DNA of 64,000 nucleotides from Aspergillus flavus (lineage: Eukaryota > Ascomycota > Eurotiomycetes > Eurotiales > Aspergillaceae). Below the pieces are notes generated by a model. It was not told the DNA's origin. It did no database searches and saw nothing but the letters and a program-made list of their open reading frames with translations. A program made the position numbers and the translations under genes. This document shows positions 1 to 12,347 of this stretch, one piece after another. Numbering within the stretch: position 1 is the first letter of the stretch; every line of letters begins with the position of its first letter. Location of the stretch: NCBI RefSeq assembly GCF_009017415.1, contig NC_092403.1, forward strand, positions 1,674,001 to 1,738,000, in the 5' to 3' direction.

Positions 1-353
1 CTGCTCAAAAAGCCGATTGAATCAGCCACCTCGCTACATAGTACTTAAGAAACCTATGCGGGAATTCCAGCAGTGGCCATTCCTGCCATGGTCCATGAAA
101 GAAACTGGGGAGAGTTCATATCTGCACGGCGGATCCATGATGTAATAGAAGGCGTGGGTCTGATTATCTTCGCCACTCAGCACTGCTTCCTCCCGTAATG
201 CAGTTGCTAGCCTGCTTGGTAGCCAATATTGGAGCCAAGGGTCGCATCAACTCCACCCGGTGATCACCACGCTCGTTCTAGCAAATAAATAGCTGCATCC
301 TACCCCCCGCCGTTCGTGCCACAATAATTTGCAACTCTCCATTAGTCCCCGTA
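1..353. other. upstream region of the first gene
   Basis: No open frame worth calling was seen. The last 80 bp precede the secreted-protein gene at 354 and contain an AT-rich stretch (aaataaatag, about 283-292) that could serve as its core promoter. The window edge cuts whatever lies further left. Confidence 0.4.
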
Positions 354-917
354 ATGAAGCCCTTCACCAGTATCGTTCTCTTGGCCGCCACGGTCACCGC
401 CAGTCCTGTCCCAAAGATCTTTAACCTAGTCAGCTCAAATGCCTCCGATGAAAGCCAGAACGGTCTCTACCTGTCAACACAACACGTCGACCCACTGAAC
501 AGCAAGGCTGTCTTTCGCGATGCCGCCGACGCTGCCGATTTCTACTTCCTAGATGGGACCGTGCGCTACAATGCGCCGAATGGAGCTCCCTACGCCTTGG
601 CTCTCGTCTCTGGCGACGAAGTCCAGAGCGAGGTGGAGGTTAGCGTGAGCCCTTCATCCGGGGGCACAGGCTTCACTTTTACCAATGATAATATCCTGGC
701 TAATGATAATGAAAATTGGGGTGGATGGCTACGTAAGTGTCCGCGTCTTGGAAAAGAGTTATAGGAACTGTGAAGTGAACTGTCTTCTGTTTCTCTAGTT
801 TGCGATGGCGCCGGCGACGTTCCCGGTCTGTATTATCACAATAACAGCAATGGGGACGACGTCCCGGATAGCTGTGATCCTATTGAGCTTGGTGCTGTCT
901 ACAAGGTCTCGTCATAG
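354..917 (+). CDS. small secreted protein, 165 aa, one intron
   Basis: This gene predicts a small extracellular protein of unknown function. The protein starts with a signal peptide (basic residue, then a hydrophobic stretch to the ASPVPK region, residues 1-21). I split the gene into 354-732 and 799-917 by removing a 66-bp intron with GTAAGT donor and CTCTAG acceptor. The splice restores the frame and gives a C-terminal half with GGWLLCDGAGDVPGLYY and two cysteines that could form a disulfide. The pattern of a NGLYLS-type strand early and a WL-CD motif late resembles a family of small Aspergillus secreted proteins that I recall under a DUF label (possibly DUF7907), but this is from memory. 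It stands alone; the next gene downstream is convergent. Other possibilities are a cell-wall or effector-like protein. The coding call is fairly secure, the function unknown. Confidence 0.75.
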
Positions 918-1237
918 GGGCGGTCATCATAGCCAACGAAATGGCATTCGGCTGGCCCAGGACGTATACTGCTAGGGTTGGACAATGAAGAATGTCCATC
1001 TACGGGTTCCGATTGACATGGACCTATTAGGCTGCTAATATAGCATGCGGCCTTACGCTACTTAATGACGATATGCCATATTTAATCGAAACGTTACGCT
1101 ATAATATGTTGTGTGCCGCGTCAATAGGGCCTCGTGCCTGTGGTGGAGGAGAGGGGGGTCAAATTGTGCATATACAGTTTTATTCAAATATAGAAATTTA
1201 TTTTTCATGATTGATGCATTCTTCTAGGATAAAGCGA
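918..1237. other. convergent intergenic region
   Basis: This AT-rich stretch lies between two genes that converge, so it should hold both 3' untranslated regions and polyadenylation signals. No open frame or repeat is apparent. Confidence 0.5.
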
Positions 1238-2910
1238 CTACTGTACCTCAATCTTCCTCGGAGTAAATACAGTGTTAAAATTATACTGCCGCACAAACCA
1301 GGCATTCCATAGTCTCCATTCCTGCTCGGGGTATGCTAATCGCACCTGTGCATTCAGATATTAGCATGATTCTTTTCACTGCCACGTTGTAGAATGAATA
1401 CATACGTCAAATCGTCTTAGGAAACTTGGAATTAGTTTATAAATCTCCATCAATGAAATATTTTTTCCGATGCATGTCCTGGAACCGGCGCCGAACTGGA
1501 GCATCATTCCGTTCATGATTTTTAACTTATCCTCTGAGGCATTGAGCCATCTATCGGGGTTGTACGTGTCCACATCTGACCCGAAAATGTCCTCACGACG
1601 ATGGATCACCCATGGACTACAACCGACGATTGTGCCCCCCGGGATAAACTGGCCGGCGATGTCCGCACCGGAGGGAGGAGTAACACGCTCCAAGGGAAGA
1701 CCAGCGGCGGGAAAGATACGAAACGCCTCTTTTATACAAGCATCGAGGAATGGAAGTTTCTGAGATTCAGTCCACGAGACGAGGCCGCTTGGACGGTTCT
1801 CGATTGTACCATTTTGGATCGCCTCATCCAGCTCCTCCCGCACCCGTCGCATGTAGTCGGGCGTCTTCAGCAGATAGTAGAATACGGCTGCAAGACTGAT
1901 GGCAGTCGTTTCGGACCCGGCAAAAGCCATGGAGACGGCCATGGTGAGGACTCGTTTCTCTGTCATGAAGTTGGGGCGCAACTCGCCCGCTTTCATGAAT
2001 TTGGTAAGAAGGTCACTGCGAGAACTGGGATCGATCGCAGCCTTTGACGACATGCGCTCCATCATACGTTGCCGTGCAAAGATGGCAACTGGGTGGGAAT
2101 TATCCAGCAGCCCCCATTTTTGCATTGCGTCGAAGATCGGGTTCTTCCAGAATACTTTATCCAACCAAGGCATCTGACCGACAGGCCCGGCATAATTGAA
2201 AATGCGAGCGAGGGACTTTACAATACCATCAATGTCCTCGTTCTTCTCGATAAATCCATGGCGCTTGCTGTAGGTAATGCTGCCGATAACATCAAATGCG
2301 AAAAATTGTAGCCAGCGTGCGAAGTCGCAGACCTTGCCCCCAGTGGCGAAGAGACGATCGGTCTGATCAAGGAAGAGCAGTGTGGTCTCGTCAACCATGG
2401 GCTCGTACTGCACCAGCGAGCTCATCGAGAACGCATGGTTAACCGAGCGCCGGAGCTCCGCATGGAACTTGTCATCTAGGGTCGAGAACAAGGAAGGTAA
2501 CGGCTCGCCTTTGGAGACCGTCATCTGAACGGGGTAGAACTCGGACTGCGGTATGGTCAGACTTTCCGCGTAACGTTTGACTACCCGGTGACACTCACCT
2601 TGGTAAATCCCTTGTTCAACCCATAAATGACCTTCGTTGCAGCCGGGCTGCTGAAGGACAGGGTGTTTGGTCCGATGCGTACAACGTCGCCATGCTTGCG
2701 ATGTAGTGCGATATGCGTCTCATGAGGCTGCCGGCCCCATACATCAAGGAACCGCCAGAGGTCAGTAAACTTGGCCAGAAAGGGGCCGGGGTAGCGATTT
2801 AGTCCGTTGTGGAAGTATAAGTGGCCGATATAAATCAGCGAAATGAAGGGGAGGATATACAGCGCATACTCAGGCGACGCGCGCGAGAAGACCTCCGCAA
2901 GAAGCGTCAT
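1238..2910 (-). CDS. cytochrome P450 monooxygenase (pisatin demethylase-like), 519 aa
   Basis: The product is a class II, ER-bound P450 that inserts one oxygen atom into an unidentified substrate using electrons from a CPR. Exons are 2910-2599, 2545-1406 and 1345-1238; both introns (53 and 60 bp) have clean GT-AG ends and keep phase. The N terminus has a membrane anchor (YALYILPFISLIYIGHLYF), then RYPGPFLAKFT. The I-helix reads AFAGSETTAIS, the K-helix KEAFR (ExxR), and the haem-binding loop FGAGSRTCIGKN with the cysteine ligand. Length is normal for the family. The sequence style (a DDKFHAELRRSVNHAFSMSSL region after helix B) resembles fungal pisatin-demethylase/CYP57-like and related secondary-metabolism P450s; the substrate cannot be read from sequence. 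No biosynthetic backbone gene lies beside it, so it appears to be a stand-alone detoxification or orphan P450. Confidence 0.93.
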
Positions 2911-5154
2911 GATGGGGTCTATCTGGCTGTCTTGTGAGAGATTGATACGACGGGAAGAGTACCCAATATTTATCTGATCCCATCACGTATCGTTCATCGT
3001 CTCAACGAGAGCAGGTTACATGTCATAGCAAACTGTAACAAGCAGGGTCGGCAGTTGGCAAGGGGTGACAACATCCGATACACTTGGTGCCAACGTTGCC
3101 CCGCAAGAGCTCAGTGGTTGAATATCGCTACAGCTACGGATTATTATAAGATAAAGCAATATCAAGGGACAAAGAATGGAGAACCCCGCACAGCACAACC
3201 CCCACAAGGCCCACTGTTGGGATCCTGATGCTCTCCCGTTGACGTCGTAGAGCAATGACAGTAGTCTCCACTTACTCGGAAAATCTGGAGAAGACACCAA
3301 AAATAAAAATAATAAAATATAGAATAAAAATAAGTACTTAAGAAACAGGCAGTTGTCGGCATATAGGCGCACGCAAATTTACCGAGTGCATAACATAAAA
3401 TCGCGGACAAGTGGGAACCATGCATTAGCAATCAGGACTTCCGGCGCTTAATTGGATGAAAGTCCTTCGTATTCCACTCTGATTGGCAGTGATCGGCTGG
3501 ACGGTACCCTATATCTGGTCATATTATCTCAAGAAACGTGTCTTCATAAAGTCATGCGTCATCTGCTACTTCGCGCATATCGACCCAAGAGCATTCAATG
3601 TCTTAACCTTCCTGAATTGCGATATAAGAAGTATACCCAAGACATTGACTCACGGCAATTGGAAGTACCCCCGACTGCCGACTTCACAATTTGTTTCAGA
3701 CAAACTTCCAGGTCAATCGTCTAACGTAAGATATTCGAAGACACTGTTAGGACGACTGATAGCTGAGGTTTCGACCTCCCGCATATTCACCTAAGAATCC
3801 CCGTCTTGTTGTACATAAGTGATAGGTTAATATACCATAGATACTTTGACAGTACTCGTCTTCCACATGCACGTATAGAAGTACCTTATATTAATCTGGC
3901 TATTCTAACGTCCTGCAAATGGTTATGACAAGATGCTGCTACGCTGGAGGCTCTTGATGTCACTCAGCTGGTCGTCCTAAAGTGTCCATTAGACTCACTC
4001 TCCATCTTTTCCTGCACTGGACAAGCCACATGGCCCACCGTCCAAGTGGGAGTCCTACCAGCCCTTGTGGTGACAGGGGCTTTGTACGGATGCCGAAAAT
4101 TCTAGGGATAGCTCCTTGAAGAATTCTCCTACCCCATGCAAGTCAGGTAAGCTTCTGGTTCGTTTCTATGATATTAGACCAAAGAGACTCTTCCTTTGAG
4201 CCACATTTTGCTGTCATATATCGTGATCTCAATTTCCTTTTTGATTTGTATATGTTCTTTAATTCCCTATGCTGCCGCGTAAACGTTCTAGGCTACGAGA
4301 CCTCGGTGATCTGTAAGTGGTTTATAACCTAGCGAATGGTACAAGCAAATGAGACTAAGCTAAGAAGAAATGTTCACCTGCTCAGGCGACAGAAGATTTG
4401 ACCATATTTTCCTACCCACCGGGGGCGACGTCTTGTTAATTCTGACTGCTAGATTTCCAATACCCTCCTCGGCGATCTAGATCTTCGCATATCGCTGGAC
4501 AGTCATAATATGATGAACTCAATTTGTCCTCATGCGGGGCCCAGGAAGGACTAATTTAGCCAAGAAACAGAGTCCGCCCCATAGCAAGAGCTATAATCAG
4601 GCCTTAACGAAGGGGATTAAGATACTAGATGCAAGAAGCCAAGAGATCCCCGCATCCGGGGTTAGACTACTTGATTCATGGGGAAATTTTCGACCTCGCA
4701 TTGGTGGGCACTCCATCCCCATATCTTTACCCCGGCATTTATAAGTTGCTCTCTTGCCGAACCCTGTTCTTTATGCCCTCACCCTAACATTCATGCCAAG
4801 CTCTTCCGCTCTCCGCCACACAATCCTAGGGATACTAGGTCGTTTCACTGGTTAATTTGCGAGCCATGCCGAGTTCTTTCCAGTTGTGGTTGGTTCCTTG
4901 AATCACCTCTGAGCCTCTGGGGTTATCGTCTTCCCCGCATGCTCCAGTCTAGAGCTGGACTTGGGAGCGAGACGGGTTCGACTACGCCTCTATGACTACA
5001 TAAAGCGGAGACTTGCTGCGCATGATGATTCCATTTCGATAGCATGCTGTCCCCAGTCAAATTGTCCGTCTCTCGTTTTCATTCTTTTGATTGACCGTGT
5101 AGTTAATTTTGCTTCGGTTGCTCATCAACTCTCAGGTCCAATAACTTTCTCGCT
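2911..5154. other. 2.2 kb intergenic region with no supported gene
   Basis: It separates the P450 start from the MFS gene start and so contains two divergent promoters. Several short frames are open in it (for example 3016-3372 on the minus strand, very hydrophobic, and 4532-4995 on the plus strand), but none shows a domain, a start context or splicing that I can defend. A CT-rich patch and TATA-like runs occur just before 5155. Confidence 0.45.
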
Positions 5155-6830
5155 ATGTCTGAGGAAAAGGCTGGTTCCCAGCATGTCGAGGATGACAGTA
5201 CCGGCTCTACGGAAATATATGATCCTATTGCAACTGATCGGTATGGTCATTGTCTTTTTTTTTTTTTTTTTCAGACGACACCCTGGCTGACTCAAGGTTT
5301 TGTATGTCCAGATCCGCTCAGCCCACAGTGCAGTTGGACCCTGCTGCTGAGTCCCGGCTGCGATTGAAGATTGACCTCTACATCGTCCCTGTTGCATCCC
5401 TGATGTATCTCTTCTGTTTTATCGATCGAGCAAATATTGGTAAAGATACCCTACATTCGTCGCCGTATTTGACGGAGAGCCAAATCCTTTCGCCAAGTGG
5501 ATGGGTGACACTAACAAATTTGCATGGTACAGGAAATGCGAAATTGGCTGGGCTTGAAGATGACCTAGGGTTGACAGGTTATGACTATAACACCTTACTC
5601 TCTGTGTTCTACATTTCTTATATTATCTTCGAAATTCCTTCCAATATTGCCTGCAAATGGCTTGGACCGGGTTGGGTCATTCCTGCCCTGACATTGGGGT
5701 TTGGGATATGCTCGTTGTGCACGGCATTTGTCCACGACTTATCAAGTGCTGCGGGAGTGCGCTTCCTCCTAGGTGCCTTTGAGGCAGGATTGCTCCCTGG
5801 CATCTCATACTATTTATCGCGATGGTATCGGAGAAGGGAACTTGCTTTTCGGATTTCCATGTACATGGTGATGGCTCCTCTAGCCGGTGCCTTCGGTGGC
5901 CTACTTGCTTCTGGCATCCTGAAACTTCCTTCCTTCGGCAGCCTGAAAGACTGGCGCATGATCTTTGCCATTGAAGGCATTATAACTATCGGGGTTGCTA
6001 TTTTTGCATTCCTAACCCTCACAGATCGCCCCGAGACAGCCCGCTGGCTCACGCAGGAGGAGAAAGACCTGGCCATCGCGCGAATCCGCTCGGAGTCAGA
6101 GTATGCAGGCGTGACTGAGGTCCTAGACAAGCTCGACACGAAGAAGACCATGCGCGGGATCTTCAACCCCGTCACATTGGCGACCTCTTGGATCATGCTT
6201 CTTGTAAATGTGACAGTCCAGGGCCTGGCCTTCTTTGCGCCCACCATTGTGAGGACCATCTACCCGAAGCACAGCATTATCTCCCAGCAGCTCTATACCG
6301 TGCCGCCCTACATTATCGGCGCTTTCTCTACGCTCTTAATCCCCTACCTGAGCTCGCGTTTCAATCGCCGACTCCTCTTCTTTGTTCTTACACCTCCACT
6401 CATGATGGCCGGGTATGTGATGTTTCTGGCAAGTAGCGACCCCCACGTTCGTTACGGTGCCACATTCTTGATTGCTTTCGGCTCGTTCCCCGTGGGTGTC
6501 CTTTGCAATGCCCATTCAGCAGCCAATGTCATCTCGGACACGGCGCGTGCGTCAGCAATCGGAACTGTGGTGATGCTGGGTAATATCGGCGGCTTGGTCG
6601 CGACCTGGTCTTTCCTGCCATTCGACGCTCCCAATTATTATATCGGCAATGGCCTCAACCTAGCCACGGGGGCGACGATTCTTGTAACGTCAGGCTGTCT
6701 TTGGCTCTGGTCGATTTGGGACAATCAGAGACGAGACAAACAGGATGTTGGCCGGATGCTTGACGGGATGACCGACAGGCAGATACAGGACCTGGAATGG
6801 CGGCATCCCAGGTTCCGCTGGAGATTATAA
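5155..6830 (+). CDS. MFS permease, anion:cation symporter (allantoate/nicotinate permease type), 503 aa
   Basis: The product is a plasma-membrane permease of the ACS (Dal5/Tna1-like) branch of the major facilitator superfamily, which moves small organic acids or vitamins by proton symport. Exons are 5155-5240, 5312-5439 and 5533-6830. The spliced protein has an acidic cytosolic N terminus, then the family start block LKIDLYIVPVASLMYLFCFIDRANIGNAKLAGLEDDLGL, typical of this branch, followed by about 12 hydrophobic segments and a charged C tail. The first intron holds a run of 17 T (5255-5271) and an early TTTCAG acceptor that would throw the frame into a stop; only the later GTCCAG (ending 5311) keeps it open. 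The substrate is unknown. It has no enzyme partner next to it, so a scavenging role is likely. Confidence 0.9.
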
Positions 6831-7212
6831 GGAAAAGACGGTATCTGCTTAGAATATCTGCACCACTAAAGATGCTAGTGAACCTTATTTCAAACTATTT
6901 TTAATGCTCTGTTAGGCTCTCATAAGCTGCCTTGGATAGCTATATTCCCTCTCATCCGCATCAGTATAGTGTAGAATAAGACCGTCTGTTATGACGGAGT
7001 AACCGGGATAATCATTGACCTCGATTCAGCACATAGCATCTAGCAATAGATGGCGGACACCGAAATGTCACCCATTCTATGTATACAAATAGGAGCAACC
7101 ATGCTAGTACCTGGAGATCCGTCATATATCATAAGTGAACTCTCATAATACAAAAGAAATACCTATTATTATATTATATACAATTTTGTCTCCGTCCGCG
7201 CAACATTCAATA
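6831..7212. other. convergent intergenic region
   Basis: AT-rich 3' region between the MFS gene and the oppositely oriented rhodopsin-domain gene. Nothing else was seen. Confidence 0.45.
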
Positions 7213-8601
7213 TTACTCGTACGTGATGTTGACCTGCCGACTGACCATGATATCAGCATGTCCGTGGCAGTCGTTCTGGATAATTTGCTTCTGGCTGTCC
7301 CCGTCGCTCAGCTGGCTGTAGCTATCCCTGTTCTTACCATGAACGCCTCTCTCAACAACCGACGTGGTGAAAGTGTTGTTGGCACTCTTCCCGTGGCCGG
7401 ATAATTCGTATGACGCGGCGAATCTCGAAGGACCCGTCCGGTGAGAATGGCTGCCGTATCCTTTGCTGCGAATCGTTCGTTCGAAAAGACTGCGGAACAG
7501 TGGGCGTAGTGTAGCGACATTGCCGACGATCATGCCGATCGCGTTCTCTGCAAACCCCCAAATAACCACGTTGGCGACCGCGAAGAGGAAGTCGGCTTGA
7601 TTTTGGAGGTTGACCGTGTACTTGAGTCGAATACAGGCTGAGAGGGAGGCCCTGCTGTGTTTTAGTGTCTCATTGTTCCACCGGTTCAGCAAAGTGGCAA
7701 CAGGTACCTACAGTATACCCAAGCCCATCAGCCCGATGATAGATATTTTCGTATTACGGTCTAGCTGGACACGCCACAGTAGCGGGATAGGCCTAATCTT
7801 CAGGTCAGTATTTCCATTCCTTCAAAGACCAGCGTATGATTTGGGACGAACATTAAGGCCGTCACCCAGTCAGTGACGATGTTCACAGCAGTGGTCGCGT
7901 AGTATATGTCAGTGAGAACATGAGCAGGTCGGCAGGAAGCTCCTTTCTTCAGAAGACTCGTGTTCCACGCAGCCCTGGAACTTCGTTTAGCAATATGGTT
8001 CGTGGCACAGACGGGGTGTGTTGATCGTACTCAGGCGGGGTGCAGTTGATGAGGATGAATATTAAGGCAATTATATTCATCGTCGCAAACATTGCGATAA
8101 CACCGTACTGGATATTGATGTACAACTTCCTCCCCTCAGCCACTCGGATTAGCATCCAGCTGATGCTGAGCTTGATCGGAATGATCGCAGCTACATATCC
8201 AACTTCAAAAATGAGGAAGTACTAGAGGGTCAATTAGCTTCCGGCTGCCGGTAGAGGATGGTGGGTGTGTAGCACCTTCTGGCCTTCAGCCTGATACCTT
8301 TGATTCTCAGGCTCATTCAACAGAGTACTGTGAACACCAATCCCATTGAACGCGCCCCCGAGGCAGCCTGCCGTGAGCACACAGAAGGGTATCTGTTGTC
8401 GTCGAAATGTCAGTTGGGCTCCTTGAAAAGCGCTCTCACGGGGGCATTTACCACTGCGGAGGTCATGATCCAATCTTCTGCGCCCCAAGACTTTCTGCTC
8501 AGTCTGCAATACACTCGCAAAGCATAGGTGATGAAAGCAACCGCCGTAAGCATTATGACACTCCCCGCCACATGGGGCGCGTCGTCAGCGAATATGGCCA
8601 T
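7213..8601 (-). CDS. PTH11-type fungal rhodopsin-domain integral membrane protein, 366 aa
   Basis: This is a seven-helix membrane protein of the large fungal family whose best-known relative is the PTH11 receptor; most members are of unknown function. I joined six exons: 8601-8452, 8392-8276, 8221-8031, 7974-7852, 7792-7712 and 7651-7213. All junctions are GT-AG and phase-consistent, giving exactly 1101 coding bases. The family marks are ALRVYCRLSRKSWGAEDWIM after helix 1, the INCTPPEAAWN loop, the ATTAVNIVTDW helix, PIPLLWRVQLDRNTKISIIGLMGLG, and ACIRLKYT before FLFAVANVVIWGFAENAIGMIVGNVATLRPLF (family: IW..E...GII.A..P.LRPLF). The C tail is hydrophilic and Ser/His-rich and likely cytosolic. 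The single ORFs are short, so simple ORF calling would miss this gene. Confidence 0.88.
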
Positions 8602-9405
8602 GGTCCACTGTTAAGTCACCGTCAATCGGCATATGGGGTGTAGTTATTGTGTGATGGAAGAAACACCATGATGAAAGAGAAGAGAAAAGTAGAGACGCGA
8701 TGCAAAACCGCCACAGATAAGTTTTCCCCGCCTCCTCCTGTGGGGACCAGAGGCTCAGAATAGCATTTGGTCCATGACTCGAGTCGATTTGATTTCACTT
8801 TTGCGTTTTACTTTCAAGGCGTGATTAGGAATAGGAAGATTGCTCCGCTTGAAGCAAAGTGGACCCCGTTAGCTTCTGACATCGCAATTAAATATCGACG
8901 ATCTTTACAACCGCTGGGCCGCTGGCAATTCCGTGGACAAGGCCAGGCACATTGTACAAGGGTGGATTGATTGCCTTTTGTCGATCGCCAATCTCCGCTG
9001 TCCAGCGACATCAAGGTTTGGATTCAGCCAGCATAACGGTGAGAATCCAATGGCCCTGGGCTCATTATCTATCTGCCATACCATGGGAAAGAGGTTCTGG
9101 TGGAAACATCGGCCAACGTCCGTTCTTGTTGCGCCTCTGATGCCTTGCTAGATTATACTGGGAGCTCTCTCTCAAGGGTTTGAACCTCCTCCCCGAAATG
9201 CTCGGAAAACGTTCCTCCGTGCCAAGAATGTCTATTGATCCCAACCTGACGGCGCCGATTCTGCTGTGAGGACCATGCGCAGGAGTAGTATTCGAGAAGA
9301 CCAATGGAAGTCCGCCTAAAAGGGCCCTCTGGAGTCTGCGAAATGCCGACCAGAGAACAACAAGCTAAATTTGCCGACCACTAATTTGCCACGGCGGTAG
9401 TTTTG

Positions 9406-9433
9406 CCCCCCCCTTTTTTTTTTTTTTTTTTTT
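9406..9433. repeat. C8-T20 homopolymer junction
   Basis: A run of 8 C is followed directly by 20 T. It lies in non-coding DNA. Such a tract may be a decayed poly(A) end of a retroposed copy (reading the minus strand) or simple slippage; no retroposed gene is recognisable next to it. Confidence 0.7.
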
Positions 9434-10411
9434 CCACAGGTCAAAGTGGAGAGTGGATTTTGTTTAGCCGGGGATGTTCCGATATAATGTCCGTTTTGGG
9501 AGATTTCAGACCTTAAGCCCTAAAAGTACTGGAAGTGGACTACGGAGTACAGAGACTACGACCTAAGGTGGATGGCGCCAAAACAGCGAAAAAACTAAAA
9601 AGCAAAAATTTTCTTTTTTTTTTTTTCTTCTAAGAAAAAGAATATGACTTTGAAGAAGAGATAATGAAGGCAAAAAGGCTGTCATTTTTCGGTTCGACCA
9701 CGTGTTTCAAGATTGTTCTCATGAAACCCTAATGGCCGATGCCGGCAGACAACAAAAAAGTTAGCCATGGGGGGCATGGCACATCACATACCTGATCCGG
9801 AGTGGACTCCTGTCAGTCTGAATCAGAAGCTTTCAATCAGTGGATAACCTCGGAAGGTGAACCATGGGAAACCCGAGAGAACACGAGGTGTTAGCGCTAC
9901 TGTGTGAGGAAAACAGAGGCTAGTGTTTCCCGGTGTACGGAGTAATGCGTCTAGTAGTCTAGGCGAGTAATGGAGGCAAGATAGTTTACAAGCCGCGGCC
10001 CGCCATCTCCCCGCGCACGCCCGCGCGATGCTCCTATTTTCTATTTTCGACAATCGCCGATCGCTGAGGGAGACACAAGTCTTCTAACGCTCAAGTACGG
10101 AGCAACAAATGCAAGGGGACCAAGGGCAGACGCTCATGATCCTGACAGGTTCAAAAGGGGATCAATTGAGTTGCTATGCGGCGTTAAGCACGCTTCGACT
10201 TCGCCTTCTATGCTTGAAGATCCACGCAAGAGGCTGGAACAGCTGCCGCAACAGGGATAGTCCCTTTTCCACCCATAAATACCATCGGAATTAACTTCCT
10301 GGTAATCGGGGAGGAAGTCACGGACTAGCACGTCGTGGCCAAGAACCCGGTCAGGGGATAGATCAGAAGCTGCTAAGCCTGCTATGGGTGAAGCAAAAGA
10401 ACCGGTGGCCT

Positions 10412-10478
10412 AGGCGAAATTGAACTCCGTTCAAAACCGATCTAGTGCTCCATTCTTGTCCCGCTGAGCTGTGCTCAA
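10412..10478 (-). pseudogene. possible decayed tRNA gene (A-box and B-box remnants)
   Basis: Read on the minus strand, 10471-10460 gives CAGCTCAGCGGG, one base from the pol III A-box consensus, and 10425-10415 gives AGTTCAATTTC, two or three bases from a B-box. A GCTC...GAGC pairing could be a D-stem, but the loop is too long and no proper acceptor or T-stem forms. It may be a tRNA-derived remnant or chance. Confidence 0.2.
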
Positions 10479-12347
10479 CAAAGCTCCTGAAGGCTGAAAT
10501 CTATAGGTGCTTTCTAGAACCTTACGAATTTTTGAGGATCTATTGCCACCTTATAGGTGGCGATGGATTTTTAGCTATAATACTCTCCTGAGTAATTAAT
10601 ACCTGTAACGTCAAGTGTTAGCTGCTCGCAAAGACAAACAATTCAACACACGATCTCGCCAAGATTAAGGCTGATGGGTTTCAGCAAAGGGACAGCGAAG
10701 AACATATCATCGACTGAAATAGATATGATATTACACCGATACTGCTAGTCCATTGTAGCTTTTGGGCCTATATTTATAATCTTGGTGTCTTTAGCTTGAT
10801 GGAAAGTTAATCTGTCAAAATCATGGTAGGCTTCAAGGGCCATATTGGTGCTACCACGTACAAACAGTTACCTTCTCTGCCCCAGGATAATTACCATATC
10901 GCCTGCCAGAGTAGACCGAGGCCCCAACGTACTATAGCGAAAGCACATCGTAGACAGAACTAGATCTCTAGTTTAACCCCCTTCCCCCCTTGGTAGTTCA
11001 GACTGTCATGCAATGCGTGCAGATATCGGGTCTCTCCCAAAGAGATGCGGTTGACTTCTTTCACATGTCTTATTACTACTTCTATGGCCAAATGCAATAA
11101 CTTTGAGGCTAGCAAGGATAAGGACGCATTAGATAAGGACCGAGGACATAGTCATGATGAGATGTAGAGTGCTTCCCATAAATTGGCCGGCCACTTTGAG
11201 TTCATAGGTGCATAAGTTGTGCATAAGTCAAATGTTAACGGTGTCAACGCTCGTTGATCAACCGCACCCGTTGGCTTCTGGGCTCGGAGCGTCTAAATTA
11301 ATAAAAATTGGGAAACTTAGTTATGTACTTTCATCACATCGCTCGAATTGATCCATGTGATAGTCCGAGTCACTGCTTTGTATTTGGTATAATCAACTTA
11401 TCCCGCAAATGTCGATCAGTTTGGTCCAAAACTAGGGTTGGTCTCAGGCCAATACTATTCTCTATCCCACACCGAAGATTCAATTTACTTGGGACAACGA
11501 GTCGGCTTTCCCCTCATTACCTTCTATAGCCCCGAGAAGGAAAATCCCACCAATGGTAAAATAATGTTCCTTTCTTTACTCAAGCTATCGGCTACATATA
11601 CTACTCTGGAAGAACAAATTCAGTGCTATCCAAGCATACCTACCAGCTTCTGTCCCTCTCTTGGATTGAGCCACCTGCTTCTTTTCAATTCGTCTGAATC
11701 CGTTTCTCAATGGCTTTTAAGTCGCTGGCCAAGCTTCACAATGACCAGATCTGGAAGGCTCGCGGGTGAAAAGAAACACCTAGCTACAGCTTTCTGCATG
11801 GTACGCCGACATAGCGACGGTTTGTAGTGTTTTGTCTGATAGTAGTGGCAAACCCTTTTGCATATCATCTACAATCTCGCAAGGCCTGGGTTTCACCTCG
11901 CCATCCCACTCTTCCAGTGGGTGAGAGAACATTCCAGGGGGGCTGTGGTGATTCATTTTCCACAGAGTCCCAAAAGCTTTCCTTTGGGAGAGTATCTACG
12001 TATCAGCAATTCATCGGACTGTGTCATGAAACTGGCAGTCTTTTGACGTCTCAAACAACCTCTTCTGGTGGGATACTCCTTGAGTAGCTTCACAATACCC
12101 TTGCGTCCGTTGGGGAACGAACATGATAATACACGAGGACAAGATGATTGTAATTTGCGTCACTAGAAGGACAGACTTATCACCTACAACATTGCATGTA
12201 TTGCCTTGCAGGTAGTTACTTCGATTCTGTAGCTTGTTAAACAGAGCTCTCTAGGGCTAAGACTTATGGGTTTGTCTTCGGACCAGTACACTGCCACACC
12301 TTTGAGCCTGATGAAGCTGAATCACATACCTTATCGTCCAAGGCCAT

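Larger units (their letters stand above)
8602..12347. other. gene-poor 3.7 kb stretch
   Basis: No gene can be supported here. It contains a run of 8 C followed by 20 T at 9406-9433, a second T-rich tract near 9612-9626, and a possible decayed tRNA on the minus strand near 10412-10478. Small open frames at 8767-9304, 9823-10331 and 11308-12087 lack domains and good starts. The base composition is close to that of its surroundings, so there is no strong sign of RIP-mutated transposon DNA by eye. Confidence 0.4.

Noticed and set aside
354..917. Identity with the conidiation protein PhiA
   Set aside because: Only the signal peptide and size are similar; the characteristic PhiA core was not seen.
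3016..3431. Hydrophobic minus-strand frames (118 and 89 codons)
   Set aside because: The two frames overlap each other, have no recognisable family, and the hydrophobic look comes from AT-rich DNA read as Leu/Phe/Ile/Tyr.
4532..5154. Plus-strand frames before the MFS gene
   Set aside because: No domain, no splicing support; they end within the promoter of the MFS gene.
11308..12087. Plus-strand frames up to 129 codons
   Set aside because: They overlap one another in different frames and show no motif; composition is like non-coding DNA.
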